Shown here piece after piece: positions 25,450 through 34,180 of a DNA stretch of 64,000 bases (positions within the stretch are counted from its first letter, which is position 1; every line of letters begins with the position of its first letter). The stretch spans positions 372,001 through 436,000 of the forward strand of contig JAFKIY010000003.1 in assembly GCA_017306245.1 (NCBI GenBank), read 5' to 3'. A model generated the notes under the pieces. It did not search any database, was not told where the DNA came from, and saw nothing but the letters and a program-made list of their open reading frames with translations. The translations under genes and the position numbers were made by a program. This DNA is from Micrococcales bacterium (GTDB lineage Bacteria; Actinomycetota; Actinomycetes; Actinomycetales; Microbacteriaceae).

Positions 25450-26646
25450 ATCCTGCAGCCCATTTCCGCCGGAATCGTCGGGTCCATCGCCGGCTTCGCC
25501 ACGTCGTTCGCGCTGGTCATCGCCGGGCTGCAGGCTGTCGGAGCGACCGACGCTCAAGCGTCGTCCGGCCTGCTCATCCTGTGCGCGACCGTCGGAATCA
25601 CCTCGATCGTGTTCGCGCTTCTGTACCGGATCCCTATCTCGATCGCGTGGTCGACCCCTGGCGCGGCTCTGCTTGTCGCGGCGGGACAGAGTCACGCCAA
25701 CTTCGCAGCGGCGGTCGGCGCGTTCATTGTGTGCGGCGCGCTCATCGTGCTCTGCGGGCTGTGGCCGGCGCTCGGTCGGCTCATGACGAGCATCCCGAAA
25801 CCGATCGCGAGCGCGATGCTCGCCGGCATCCTGTTCCCGATCTGCCTCGCGCCCGTCACCGCCATGATTGACTTCCCGCTTCTGGCGCTCCCCATCATCC
25901 TGGTCTGGCTCATCATGCTTCGCCTCGCGCCGAGGTGGGCGGTGCCTGCCGCGATGCTCGTCGCCGCCATCGTGATTGCGGTGTCCGCCGGGGGCGACTG
26001 GGTGCACACAGCGCAGCTCGCGCCGCAACTCAGCTTCGTGCTGCCCGTATTCGACCCGGTCGTGATAGTGAGCCTCGGGCTGCCGCTGTTCATCGTCACC
26101 ATGGCGGGGCAGAACGTTCCCGGATTCGTCGTCATGTCCACGTTCGGATACGCCACACCGCCACGTCCGGTGCTGGTCGGCACCGGGGTCGCATCCGTGG
26201 GCGGAGCGTTATTCGGCGGCCATGCCATCAACCTCGCCGCCATCACCGCCGCGATCATGGCGAGCCCGGAGGCGGACCCGGACAAGTCCCGTCGCTGGAT
26301 TGCCACCCTGAGCGCCGGCTTCCTCTATCTGCTGCTCGGACTAGGCGCCGGAGTTGCGACCGCGTTGGTCGCCGCATCGCCGCCCATCCTCATCATCGCC
26401 GTCGCCGGACTCGCGGTGGTCGGCGCGCTCATCACCTCCATCACCGGGGCGCTCGAAGACCCGCCGCACCGGATCACCGCGATTGCGACCTTCCTCGTGA
26501 CGGCATCCGGGTTCACGCTGATCGGGATCGGGTCAGCCTTCTGGGGGTTGCTGGTCGGCGCCGTGTTCATGCTGTGGCTGGGATGGGGGCGGCGACCGAA
26601 AGCGGAGACTTTGCCCGTGTCTACGGGGCCCTCTTCGGCCGACTAG
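25450..26646 (+). CDS. BenE-family transporter, N-terminus lacks a standard start
   Basis: About 399 residues with eleven or twelve hydrophobic helices and the BenE motifs PISAGIVGSIAGFATSF, PIAWSTPGAALL-like core and PGFVVMSTFGY; members are benzoate/H+ symporter-like. The frame opens at 25447 and holds no ATG, GTG or TTG until 25609, which would cut off the conserved first helix. Either an ATC/CTG codon at 25450-25455, ten to thirteen bases after AAAGGA, is used, or one base is missing: a GTG at 25427 would join the frame if a base were added near 25449. Substrate may be benzoate or another aromatic acid. Confidence 0.72.
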   Translation: MLQPISAGIVGSIAGFATSFALVIAGLQAVGATDAQASSGLLILCATVGITSIVFALLYRIPISIAWSTPGAALLVAAGQSHANFAAAVGAFIVCGALIVLCGLWPALGRLMTSIPKPIASAMLAGILFPICLAPVTAMIDFPLLALPIILVWLIMLRLAPRWAVPAAMLVAAIVIAVSAGGDWVHTAQLAPQLSFVLPVFDPVVIVSLGLPLFIVTMAGQNVPGFVVMSTFGYATPPRPVLVGTGVASVGGALFGGHAINLAAITAAIMASPEADPDKSRRWIATLSAGFLYLLLGLGAGVATALVAASPPILIIAVAGLAVVGALITSITGALEDPPHRITAIATFLVTASGFTLIGIGSAFWGLLVGAVFMLWLGWGRRPKAETLPVSTGPSSAD

Positions 26647-26651
26647 GGTCG

Positions 26652-26674
26652 AATGATACCAAAGTGGTATCATT
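26652..26674 (+). promoter_or_regulatory. Operator of the RHH/Doc toxin-antitoxin operon
   Basis: AATGATACC and GGTATCATT form a perfect 9-bp inverted repeat around AAAGT. The second half contains TATCAT, a possible -10 whose start point would fall on the antitoxin ATG (leaderless). This is the standard layout for autoregulation by an RHH antitoxin. Confidence 0.75.
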
Positions 26675-26680
26675 TGCGGC

Positions 26681-26887
26681 ATGGCCATGACCGTTCGCAT
26701 AACTCCCGAACTCGACACGCAGTTGCAGGCGATCGCCGAAGCCCGCCACACGTCCAAACACGCACTTGTGCTTCAAGCCGTCGAGACGATGGTGAAGTCG
26801 GAGTCCAAGACGGAACGAGTCTTGGCCAGCGTCGAGCGCACCCTGGAACGCGACGCGGGCCTCCTTTCCCGGCTAGAAGACGCGTGA
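26681..26887 (+). CDS. Ribbon-helix-helix antitoxin
   Basis: A 68-residue protein with an RHH/Arc-type N-terminus (TVRITPELDTQLQAIAEARH, then helix SKHALVLQAVETMV) that binds DNA as a dimer, and a charged C-terminal helix that should wrap the toxin. The stop overlaps the GTG start of the Doc-like toxin. A perfect dyad upstream marks its operator. ATG 26687 is an alternative start two codons later. Confidence 0.82.
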   Translation: MAMTVRITPELDTQLQAIAEARHTSKHALVLQAVETMVKSESKTERVLASVERTLERDAGLLSRLEDA

Positions 26888-27276
26888 CGACGTATCTTGA
26901 CCCCGAGCAGGGTCTTGCCGTTCTCGCCCGGCTGGGGCTGCATGTCAGAGACGAAGGGTTGTTCTTTTCCGCGCTGGCCCGCCCGTCGACGAGCGCGTTT
27001 GGCAACGATGCGTACGACTCGTTGGAGCTGAAAGCTGCGGCGCTCATGAGTTCCCTCGCCCAAAACCCCGCCTTGTTCGACGGAAACAAGAGGACGTCGT
27101 GGGTGATTGCGGTCGCTTTCCTCAACATCAACGGCTGGGATCTCAAGATGAGCGAAGACGAAAAGTTCGACCTCATTCTTGCCGTTGCCGAAGGAGAGAT
27201 AGCGCTGGAGGAACTCGCTGAGACCTTCTCTCGGCACTTGGCGGGCTTCGCCCTCCTCAGGGAGGGGTTACTCTAA
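26884..27276 (+). CDS. Doc-type Fic domain toxin
   Basis: A 130-residue death-on-curing (Doc) family protein. The Fic loop reads NPALFDGNKRTSW (61-73): D66, G67, N68, K69 and R70 match the phosphate-binding part, but the position of the catalytic histidine is proline (P62). Doc phosphorylates EF-Tu, and this histidine is essential there, so activity is uncertain. GTG 26884 overlaps the antitoxin stop. Its 3' end overlaps the convergent peptidase gene by nine bases. Length fits Doc (about 126 residues). Confidence 0.85.
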   Translation: MTTYLDPEQGLAVLARLGLHVRDEGLFFSALARPSTSAFGNDAYDSLELKAAALMSSLAQNPALFDGNKRTSWVIAVAFLNINGWDLKMSEDEKFDLILAVAEGEIALEELAETFSRHLAGFALLREGLL

Positions 27277-29289
27277 ACCGCGGCGCTTCAGCAACGGCTC
27301 GATGACCGCGTCGCGTCCGCGGAAGTCGCGGTACGCATCCAGCGCATCCATCTTGCCTCCGACGCCCAGAAGTTTCTCCCGGAACCGATCTCCGTTAGCC
27401 CGGGTCAGCCCGCCGTTCTCCTTGAACCACTCCACGGTGTCGGCATCCAGAACCTCGCTCCAGATGTAGGAGTAGTACCCGGCGTCGTAGCCTCCCGCGA
27501 ACGTGTGGGCGAAGTACGTGCTCGAATAGCGAGTCGGTACCGCCGGGTTGTCGAGTCCGACCGCTGCGAGTGCTTTAGCCTCGAACGTCGCGACGTCCGT
27601 CACTGAGTCGTCCGCGGTGATTGAATGCCAGGCCTGGTCGAGCAACGCCGCGGCAAGGTACTCGCTCGTCTGGAATCCCTCATTGAACTGGCGCGACGCC
27701 TCAAGCTTGTCGACGAGTTCCTGCGGCATCGGCTCGCCCGTCTCGTGGTGCACCGCGTAGTTCGCGAGAACTTCGGGCCACAGCATCCACATTTCGTTCA
27801 CCTGGCTCGGGAACTCCACAAAATCGCGGAACACGCTCGTTCCGGTGAACTTCGGATACGTCACGCGCGCGAACAGACCATGAAGCGCATGCCCGAACTC
27901 GTGGAAGAACGTGTTCACCTCGTCGTAGGTGAGCAACGTGGGCTCTCCGGGCGCGGGTTTCGGAACATTAAGGTTGTTCACCACGACAACCGGCTGGCCG
28001 AGCAGGTCATTCTGCCCGACAAGCTCGTTCATCCACGCACCGCCGCGCTTGGAGTCGCGCGTGTACAGGTCGCACACGTACAGCCCGACGGGCGAGCCGT
28101 CCTCATTCGTGACCTCGAACACGCGGGCATCGGAGTGGTACGCCACGAGGTCGGGCCGTTCGGCAAACGAAATTCCGTACAGCTGGTTCGCGGCGAAGAA
28201 CACACCGTCGCGCATAACGCGCTCGATCTCGAAGTACGGGCGCATCGCCGCCGTGTCCACGTCGTACTTCTTCTGGCGCACCTTCTCCGTGTAGAACGCC
28301 CAGTCCCACGGTTCGATGCTGTGGTCGGCGATGTCTTCCAGATCCTTTTGTTCCGCGCGCGCATTGCGGGCGGCAGGGGGCGCGAGCTTGCCCAGCATGG
28401 CGGCGACCGCCTCGGGCGTCTTCGCAGTCTCATCCGCGGTCACGAATCCGGCGTGCGTGTCGAAACCGAGCAGGCGCGCGCGTTCGGCCCGAAGCTTCGT
28501 GATCTCCAGAACCAACAACGTGTTGTCGTGATCGCCGCCGCGACTTCCCCGCGAGCGGGACGCCGCCATGATCCGCTCGCGCACGTCACGGCGCGTGAGG
28601 CTCGCCAGGTACGGATGCCCGGTCGGCAGCACCAGGGTCACAAGGTACTTGCCGTCGAGACCGCGCTCCTTCGCCGCCTCCGCGGCCGCGGAGATCTCAC
28701 CCGCGCCGAGGCCGTCGAGCTCCGCCACGTCGTCGATGACCACCGCGAGGTCGTTCGTGTCGGCGAGAAGGTTCTTCTCGAATCGGGTAGTGAGCGTCGA
28801 AAGTTTCTGGTTGTAGTCCTTCAGCTTCTCCTTCTGGTCGTCGTCGAGCCCGGCGCCGGCAAGAGTCATCTCCGTGTAGTAGCGCTCCACGAGGTAGCGC
28901 TGCTCAGTGGTGAGGTCAAGGGAGTCCAACTGTTCGAAGATCGTCTTGATCCGCCAATACAGCTGCGAGTCGAGTTTGATGGCATCCTCGTGCGCGGCCA
29001 TGCGCGGAGCGATCTGCTCCTCGAGTTCATTCGTGAAGTCGCTCGAGTCGGAGGAGGACTTGTTGTAGAACACGCGGGCCACGCGGGTGAGCGTCTGGCC
29101 GCTCTGCTCGAGGGGCACGAGTGTGTTCTCGAACGTCGGCATGTCGCGGCGCCGCGTGATGTTCGACACCTCGGCGAGCTGCTCCTCGAATCCTTTCTCA
29201 AACGCGGGCAGGTAGTGCTCGTCGGTGATGTCCGCGAACGGCGGCAATTCGTAGGGGAGGGTGCTCGATTGAAAAAACGGGTTCATCAT
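27268..29289 (-). CDS. dcp: M3 family zinc metallopeptidase, dipeptidyl carboxypeptidase type
   Basis: A 673-residue thermolysin-clan oligopeptidase. The zinc motif is FFHEFGHALHGL, with the third ligand glutamate some 25 residues on (in the FVEFPSQVNE region). The long helical N-terminal half that narrows the active site is complete. M3 enzymes of the Dcp/OpdA branch degrade short peptides in the cytoplasm; the start PFFQSSTLPYELPPFADI is typical of Dcp. Two adjacent ATG codons (29289, 29286) follow GGAGG closely, so the exact start is uncertain by one codon. Confidence 0.92.
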   Translation of the reverse strand: MMNPFFQSSTLPYELPPFADITDEHYLPAFEKGFEEQLAEVSNITRRRDMPTFENTLVPLEQSGQTLTRVARVFYNKSSSDSSDFTNELEEQIAPRMAAHEDAIKLDSQLYWRIKTIFEQLDSLDLTTEQRYLVERYYTEMTLAGAGLDDDQKEKLKDYNQKLSTLTTRFEKNLLADTNDLAVVIDDVAELDGLGAGEISAAAEAAKERGLDGKYLVTLVLPTGHPYLASLTRRDVRERIMAASRSRGSRGGDHDNTLLVLEITKLRAERARLLGFDTHAGFVTADETAKTPEAVAAMLGKLAPPAARNARAEQKDLEDIADHSIEPWDWAFYTEKVRQKKYDVDTAAMRPYFEIERVMRDGVFFAANQLYGISFAERPDLVAYHSDARVFEVTNEDGSPVGLYVCDLYTRDSKRGGAWMNELVGQNDLLGQPVVVVNNLNVPKPAPGEPTLLTYDEVNTFFHEFGHALHGLFARVTYPKFTGTSVFRDFVEFPSQVNEMWMLWPEVLANYAVHHETGEPMPQELVDKLEASRQFNEGFQTSEYLAAALLDQAWHSITADDSVTDVATFEAKALAAVGLDNPAVPTRYSSTYFAHTFAGGYDAGYYSYIWSEVLDADTVEWFKENGGLTRANGDRFREKLLGVGGKMDALDAYRDFRGRDAVIEPLLKRRGLE

Positions 29290-29314
29290 CCTCCAACCTT
29301 ATTAGGCTGTAGAC

Positions 29315-30124
29315 ATGGCGGTACCGTCAGAGAACTACAGCCACGGTCACCATGAGAGCGTCCTTCGCTCCCACAGTTGGCGCACCGTAGAGAACTCTGC
29401 GGCCTATCTCGCGCCGTTCCTGCATTCCGGCACAACTGTCCTGGATGTCGGCTGCGGCCCGGGCACGATCACGATCGACATTGCGGCGATGGTGAGCCCC
29501 GCCAGAGTGGTTGGTGTCGATGCGTCGGAGCAGGTCATCGAAAGAGCCACGGAGCTTGCCGCCGAACGGGATGTCGACAACGTCGAGTTCGTGGTCGGCA
29601 ACGCCTACGAGCTCGACTACGAAGATGAGTCCTTCGATGTGGTCCACGCTCATCAGGTGCTGCAACACCTCTCCGACCCGGTGCGGGTGCTGCGCGAATT
29701 CCGGCGCGTGCGCGCGGCGGACGGCATCGTCGCGGCGCGAGACGTCGACTATGGCGCGTGCTTCTGGTTCCCGGACTCCGAGGGTCTCGATCGGTGGCTG
29801 GAGCTCGTTCGCGCCGTGTATCGCAGCAACAACACGGAGCCGGATGCCGGTCGGCGTTTGAAATCGTGGGCCATGGATGCCGGCTACGCGGACGTCGTTT
29901 CGACGGCATCCGTGTGGGGGTTCAACTCCGAGGCGGACCGCGAGTGGTGGGGGAGCATGTGGGAGACCCGGATCCTGCAGTCGGCACTCGCCGTTGACGC
30001 GATCGATGCGGGGCTCGCCCACCAGGACGACCTCATCGACATTTCCCGCGCGTGGCGGGATTGGATCAACGAACCGGATGGCTGGCTCGCCATGCCGCAC
30101 GGCGAGGTGATCTGCCGGGGTTGA
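29315..30124 (+). CDS. Class I SAM-dependent methyltransferase
   Basis: A 269-residue Rossmann-fold methyltransferase. Motif I is VLDVGCGPGTITIDIA, motif II VVGVDASEQVIERA, motif III/IV FDVVHAHQVLQHLSDP. The C-terminal 100 residues, Trp-rich, form a lid seen in many ubiquinone/menaquinone-type or natural-product methyltransferases. The ATG at 29315 is 25 bases from the divergent peptidase start. The methyl acceptor cannot be predicted. It is followed by an HTH regulator with its own promoter. Confidence 0.85.
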   Translation: MAVPSENYSHGHHESVLRSHSWRTVENSAAYLAPFLHSGTTVLDVGCGPGTITIDIAAMVSPARVVGVDASEQVIERATELAAERDVDNVEFVVGNAYELDYEDESFDVVHAHQVLQHLSDPVRVLREFRRVRAADGIVAARDVDYGACFWFPDSEGLDRWLELVRAVYRSNNTEPDAGRRLKSWAMDAGYADVVSTASVWGFNSEADREWWGSMWETRILQSALAVDAIDAGLAHQDDLIDISRAWRDWINEPDGWLAMPHGEVICRG

Positions 30125-30161
30125 GTGTCACGTTGCCGCGCCGCTTGCGCAGTCACACCGA

Positions 30162-30217
30162 CGCAAAGAACTGATTGCAAAGAGATAGTTGCAAAGAAGT
30201 CTTTGCAATGGTATCTT
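30162..30217 (+). promoter_or_regulatory. GCAAAGA-repeat operator and promoter of the HTH gene
   Basis: Three direct GCAAAGA copies (30162, 30177, 30191) are followed by the inverted copy TCTTTGC (30200), so TTGCAAAGAAGTCTTTGCAA at 30189-30208 is a perfect 20-base palindrome. TTGCAA (30189-30194) and TATCTT (30212-30217), 17 bases apart, look like -35 and -10; initiation would be at the GTG start at 30225. The layout predicts tight autorepression. Confidence 0.75.
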
Positions 30218-30224
30218 TGGATAC

Positions 30225-30866
30225 GTGAGCAACAACGACGATCAGAGGCCGATACTGCGGGAACGCACGATCGACCTCGAATCCCTCAAGGCCCTGGCGC
30301 ATCCGCTTCGGGTCAAGATCTTCGATGTGCTCTCAACGTATGGAGAATTCACGGCCAGCGGGCTCGCCGAACGGCTCGGAGAGTCCAGCGGCGCCACCAG
30401 CTACCACCTCCGCCAGCTCGAAAAGCATGGATTCGTGCGCGAAGTCGAGGGCAGGGGAGTCGGGCGCGAACGTTGGTGGGAACGCACGCCAGGTGGAATC
30501 ACCCTCGGCTCGGCCGAGATGAAGGAAACGCTGGCCGGCCGCGAGGCGAGCCAGCTCGTCATGCGCGAATGGTCCAGCAACCGGGAGCGCACGCTCGCCG
30601 AATTCATGGAGCGCGGATACGACGAACTCGCCGCGGAGTGGATCGAAGCCAGCGTCGTGAGCCTCACGAACGTTTTCGTCACTGCTGAGGAATTGGGGGA
30701 GTTCGCGGAGCGATACATGGCCATGGTTGCCGAGTTCGCCGAACAACATCGCGACCAGCGCACCCCAGGATCCCGCCCGGTGCAAATCCAGTTCCACGCT
30801 TTCCCCGTCATCGACGGGGAAGAAATCCCCCTCAACGACACGCAAGAAAAAGGTACCGAATCATGA
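30225..30866 (+). CDS. ArsR-like winged-helix transcriptional regulator
   Basis: A 213-residue regulator. The N-terminal winged helix (LESLKALAHPLRVKIFDVLS, GLAERLGESSGATSYHLRQL, EVEGRGVGRERWWERT) belongs to the ArsR/HTH_20 type common in Actinobacteria. The C-terminal half is an acidic helical domain without metal-type cysteines, so it probably senses a small molecule or partner. GTG 30225 is chosen because it follows the palindromic operator and -10 at leaderless distance. In related loci the next gene is often a transporter, but here it is an 81-residue protein, joined by ATGA overlap. Confidence 0.82.
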   Translation: MSNNDDQRPILRERTIDLESLKALAHPLRVKIFDVLSTYGEFTASGLAERLGESSGATSYHLRQLEKHGFVREVEGRGVGRERWWERTPGGITLGSAEMKETLAGREASQLVMREWSSNRERTLAEFMERGYDELAAEWIEASVVSLTNVFVTAEELGEFAERYMAMVAEFAEQHRDQRTPGSRPVQIQFHAFPVIDGEEIPLNDTQEKGTES

Positions 30867-31108
30867 CCATGACCGCCCCAATACCGACCATTCACCGGCA
30901 CGACCTGCCCATGCCCAGAGCCAGCTACGTCCACGGAATCGACGGCGTCGTCGCCAACGTCGCCGTGGCGATGCTCAAGTGGTCCCATGACCGCGAAGCA
31001 CGCGCCACGCTGAACCACGCCGAACACTCCCGCCGCCGCCAGGCGTGGAATTCGGAGCAGGGTCGCGAGGTGGCTGCGCTCCGCCTCACCCAGCGGCTCG
31101 GACTTTGA
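30863..31108 (+). CDS. Hypothetical 81-residue protein coupled to the HTH regulator
   Basis: The ATG overlaps the stop of the regulator gene (ATGA). The protein is basic and His/Arg-rich, with one mildly hydrophobic segment (GIDGVVANVAVAMLKW) and a C-terminal RRRQAWNSEQGREVAALRL helix. No family is recognised. Coupling and co-regulation suggest it is the target or partner of the regulator. It might be a worn-down transporter replacement or a genuine small protein. Confidence 0.55.
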   Translation: MTMTAPIPTIHRHDLPMPRASYVHGIDGVVANVAVAMLKWSHDREARATLNHAEHSRRRQAWNSEQGREVAALRLTQRLGL

Positions 31109-31162
31109 CCCGTCGGTTCGCCTGAACAGACTCGACCCCGACGAAGTGTGGGGTGCGGCTAC

Positions 31163-31444
31163 CTAGAGCCCTTCCTCAACCCACTCTTCGTCGGGGTCGC
31201 CTGACCTAATCGTAGCCGCGCTGTCGCCCGGTGCTGCGGAAATTGTCGTGATGTGCCCGGTCGTCGGGTTCGGATCCAGCTCGACAACCGGTCGACCCTC
31301 CAGCCAGGTCAGCGTCCAGCGGCGTCCGGATTCGACCAACCCGTCGCGCTGCGTTGCCTCGAATTCCAGGATGGCGGCGACGATGGCGTCAGGCAGTCGT
31401 GCCGGCGGCACGTCTCCCGGCGTCCAGCGCGTTCCCAGTTGCAT
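31163..31444 (-). CDS. Conserved hypothetical protein downstream of valS
   Basis: A 93-residue protein whose ATG overlaps the valS stop by one base (TAATG). It reads GTRWTPGDVPPARLPDAIVA, then EFEATQRD, RRWTLTWLEGRPVVELDP, and an acidic tail ending DEEWVEEGL. Small single-domain proteins with this RW..GD.PP..LP start occur after valS in related Actinobacteria, as I recall, without known function. Frames extending further upstream run into valS and are not supported. Soluble and probably cytoplasmic. Confidence 0.68.
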   Translation of the reverse strand: MQLGTRWTPGDVPPARLPDAIVAAILEFEATQRDGLVESGRRWTLTWLEGRPVVELDPNPTTGHITTISAAPGDSAATIRSGDPDEEWVEEGL

Positions 31445-34017
31445 TACTCCGCCACATCCGCGAGGACGATCTCGGTTACCGCGACCTCGTCTGCTTCGGT
31501 GAACGTCAGGTCGGAGATCCGGCCAACCGCGCACAGGTCGTCTCGCGCGTCCTGCAGCAGCGCCGGTCCGGCAATCGTCGCCGAAGCAACCGGGGTTTTT
31601 TGGGATGCCTTCGCGTCGGTCTTCGCGCGGCGGATGCCGATGAGCGCTTCGCTCACGAGCCCGAGAAGACCGGTCGGCGCCTCGTCCAGAGGTGGGGTTG
31701 GCCATGGGGAGGTGTGCACCGACGAGTCGTGGGTCCACGACCACACTTCCTCCGTCGCGAACGCGATGACGGGAGCCAGGAGACGCAACTGGACATCCAG
31801 GGCAATCCGGAGGGCTGCTACCGCGGATTCCTGCCCCGCCGCGTCGGAAGCACCATAGGCTCGTTCCTTCACGAGCTCGAGGTAGTCGTCGCAGAACATC
31901 CAAAAGAACTGTTCCGTCGCGTCGAGGGCTCGTGCGTGGTCGTACTCGTCGTATGCCTTCGTGGCGATGTCGACAACGGCGCCCAGCTCCGCCAGCATGT
32001 CGCGGTCCAAGGGATGGGTGACCGTGCCGATGTCGACCGGGTCCGGCGCAGGGAAGGAGTACGCGAACTTCGATGCGTTGAGAATTTTGATCGCGAGTCG
32101 CCGGCCGATCTTGATCTGCTTCGGGTTTTGCGGGTCGAATGCGGCATCCGTGCCGAGCCGTGACGACGCGGCCCAATAGCGGACGGCATCCGAGCCGTGA
32201 TCGTCGAGCATGGCGGACGGGGTTACGACGTTCCCCTTCGACTTGGACATTTTCTTGCGGTCCGGGTCGACGATGAATCCGCTGAGCGTCGCGTTCTTCC
32301 ACGGCGCGACGCCGTGCTCCAGTTCGGAACGCAGGAGGGTGGAGAACAGCCACGTGCGGATGATGTCCTGCCCCTGGCTGCGCAGGTCGTACGGGAACAC
32401 GAGGTCGAACAGCTCGGGGTCGCGCTCCCAGCCGCCCGCGATTTGCGGCGTGAGCGACGAGGTCGCCCAGGTGTCCATGATGTCCAGCTCGCCGACGAAA
32501 CCGCCGGGCTTACCGCGCTGGCCTTCCTCGAAGCCGGGAGCGGCATCCGAGGAGGGGTCGACCGGAAGCGCATCCTCGGTGGCGGCAATCACGGCGCCCG
32601 GCTCGCCGTTCTCGTCGAGCTCGTACCAGACCGGGATCGGCACGCCGAAGAAGCGCTGGCGCGAAATCAGCCAGTCGCCGGTGAGACCGCCGACCCAGTT
32701 CTCGTAGCGCACCCGCATGAAGTCCGGGACGAAGTTCACGTCGCGACCGCGCTCGAGCAGCGTGTCACGCAGCGCATCGTCGCGGGCCCCGTTCCTGATG
32801 TACCACTGCAGGGTGCTCACGATCTCGAGCGGCTTGTCACCCTTTTCATAGAACTTCACGGCATGGGTGATCGGTTTCGGTTCGCCGTCGAGGTCGCCGC
32901 TGTCGCGCAGCAGCTCGACCATGCGCGCCTTCGCGCTGAACACCGTCTTGCCGGCGAGTTCGGCGAAGGCGGTCTTTCCGGCGTCGGACGTGATCGCCTC
33001 CGGCGCGTCGTCGATGATGCGGCCGTCGCGCCCGAGAATCGTGCGGTTCGGCAGATCGAATTCGCGCCACCACACCACATCGGTGACATCGCCGAACGTG
33101 CAGATCATGGCGATGCCGGAGCCCTTGTCCTGCTGGGCGAGCCGATGGGCGACGACCGGCACCTCGACATCGAAGATCGGCGTGCGCACGGTCGTGCCGA
33201 ACAGCGGCTGGTAGCGTTCGTCATCCGGATGCGCCACGAGCGCGACGCACGCCGGCAACAATTCCGGCCTGGTCGTTTCGATGTACACGGGCGAACCGTC
33301 CGGCCTGTGGAAAGCGACGCGGTGGAATGCCGCCGGCATGTCCTTGTCCTCGAGTTCGGCCTGCGCCACGGCGGTGCGGAACGAGATGTCCCAGAGTGTC
33401 GGAGCCTCGGAGCGGTACGCCTCGCCTCTCGCGAGGTTGCGCAGGAACGCGCGTTGCGCGGCGGTCTGCGATTCCGGGCCGATCGTGCGGTAGGTCTGTG
33501 CCCAGTCCACGGACAGGCCGAGCGCGCGCCACAGCGCCTCGAACTGTTTCTCATCCTCCACCGTGAGGGTCTCGCACAGTTCGATGAAGTTGCGGCGGCT
33601 GATCGGTTTCTGATCCGCAGCTTTGCTGCTCTTGTTGTCCCCGCCCTCGAACGGCGGCGTGAAGTCCGGCTCGTACGGCAGGGTCGGGTCGCACCGCACA
33701 CCGTAGTAGTTCTGCACGCGGCGCTCGGTGGGGAGCCCGTTGTCGTCCCAGCCCATCGGGTAGAACAGACTCTTTCCGCGCATCCGCTGGTAGCGCGCGG
33801 CGAGGTCCATGTGCGTGTAGCTGAAGACGTGCCCGATGTGCAGCGAACCGGATGCCGTGGGCGGCGGGGAGTCGATCGAATAGATGTTGTCGCGCGGGGT
33901 GGGGTGGGCGAGCGCCGCAGCGCGATCAAACCGGTAGGTGCCGTCGGATTCCCATCGATCACCCCACTTGCTTTCCAATCCTTCGAGGACGGGCTTGTCG
34001 GGGATGGCATCGGCCAT
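31444..34017 (-). CDS. valS: Valine--tRNA ligase
   Basis: An 857-residue class I synthetase. GSLHIGHVFSYTH carries HIGH, KKMSKSKGN carries KMSKS, and between them lie the CP1 editing domain (ETTRPELLPACVALVAHPDD) and the anticodon-binding helices. It charges tRNA-Val in the cytosol. ATG 34017 has GGAG six bases upstream; the ATG at 34047 has no such site. No T-box is visible upstream, unlike ileS in this window. The stop overlaps the start of the next small gene. Confidence 0.96.
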   Translation of the reverse strand: MADAIPDKPVLEGLESKWGDRWESDGTYRFDRAAALAHPTPRDNIYSIDSPPPTASGSLHIGHVFSYTHMDLAARYQRMRGKSLFYPMGWDDNGLPTERRVQNYYGVRCDPTLPYEPDFTPPFEGGDNKSSKAADQKPISRRNFIELCETLTVEDEKQFEALWRALGLSVDWAQTYRTIGPESQTAAQRAFLRNLARGEAYRSEAPTLWDISFRTAVAQAELEDKDMPAAFHRVAFHRPDGSPVYIETTRPELLPACVALVAHPDDERYQPLFGTTVRTPIFDVEVPVVAHRLAQQDKGSGIAMICTFGDVTDVVWWREFDLPNRTILGRDGRIIDDAPEAITSDAGKTAFAELAGKTVFSAKARMVELLRDSGDLDGEPKPITHAVKFYEKGDKPLEIVSTLQWYIRNGARDDALRDTLLERGRDVNFVPDFMRVRYENWVGGLTGDWLISRQRFFGVPIPVWYELDENGEPGAVIAATEDALPVDPSSDAAPGFEEGQRGKPGGFVGELDIMDTWATSSLTPQIAGGWERDPELFDLVFPYDLRSQGQDIIRTWLFSTLLRSELEHGVAPWKNATLSGFIVDPDRKKMSKSKGNVVTPSAMLDDHGSDAVRYWAASSRLGTDAAFDPQNPKQIKIGRRLAIKILNASKFAYSFPAPDPVDIGTVTHPLDRDMLAELGAVVDIATKAYDEYDHARALDATEQFFWMFCDDYLELVKERAYGASDAAGQESAVAALRIALDVQLRLLAPVIAFATEEVWSWTHDSSVHTSPWPTPPLDEAPTGLLGLVSEALIGIRRAKTDAKASQKTPVASATIAGPALLQDARDDLCAVGRISDLTFTEADEVAVTEIVLADVAE

Positions 34018-34180
34018 GGCGTACTCCGGTTTCGCTATATGCGGCACCGTGTCACTTGCTGAGGTGCCTGAGTGTGGGTTGTGCGCTCAATGGTACCTGA
34101 GCGCCGTTGACGAATGCGCGCAGGCCGAGACAGCCGATTGGGACCCGAGATTTTCCGGTCCGCGCGGCAGGTCGGGCCGG

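Noticed and set aside
32197..34062. A 621-codon frame antisense to valS
   Set aside because: Mirror frame of a complete synthetase gene; no recognisable protein features.
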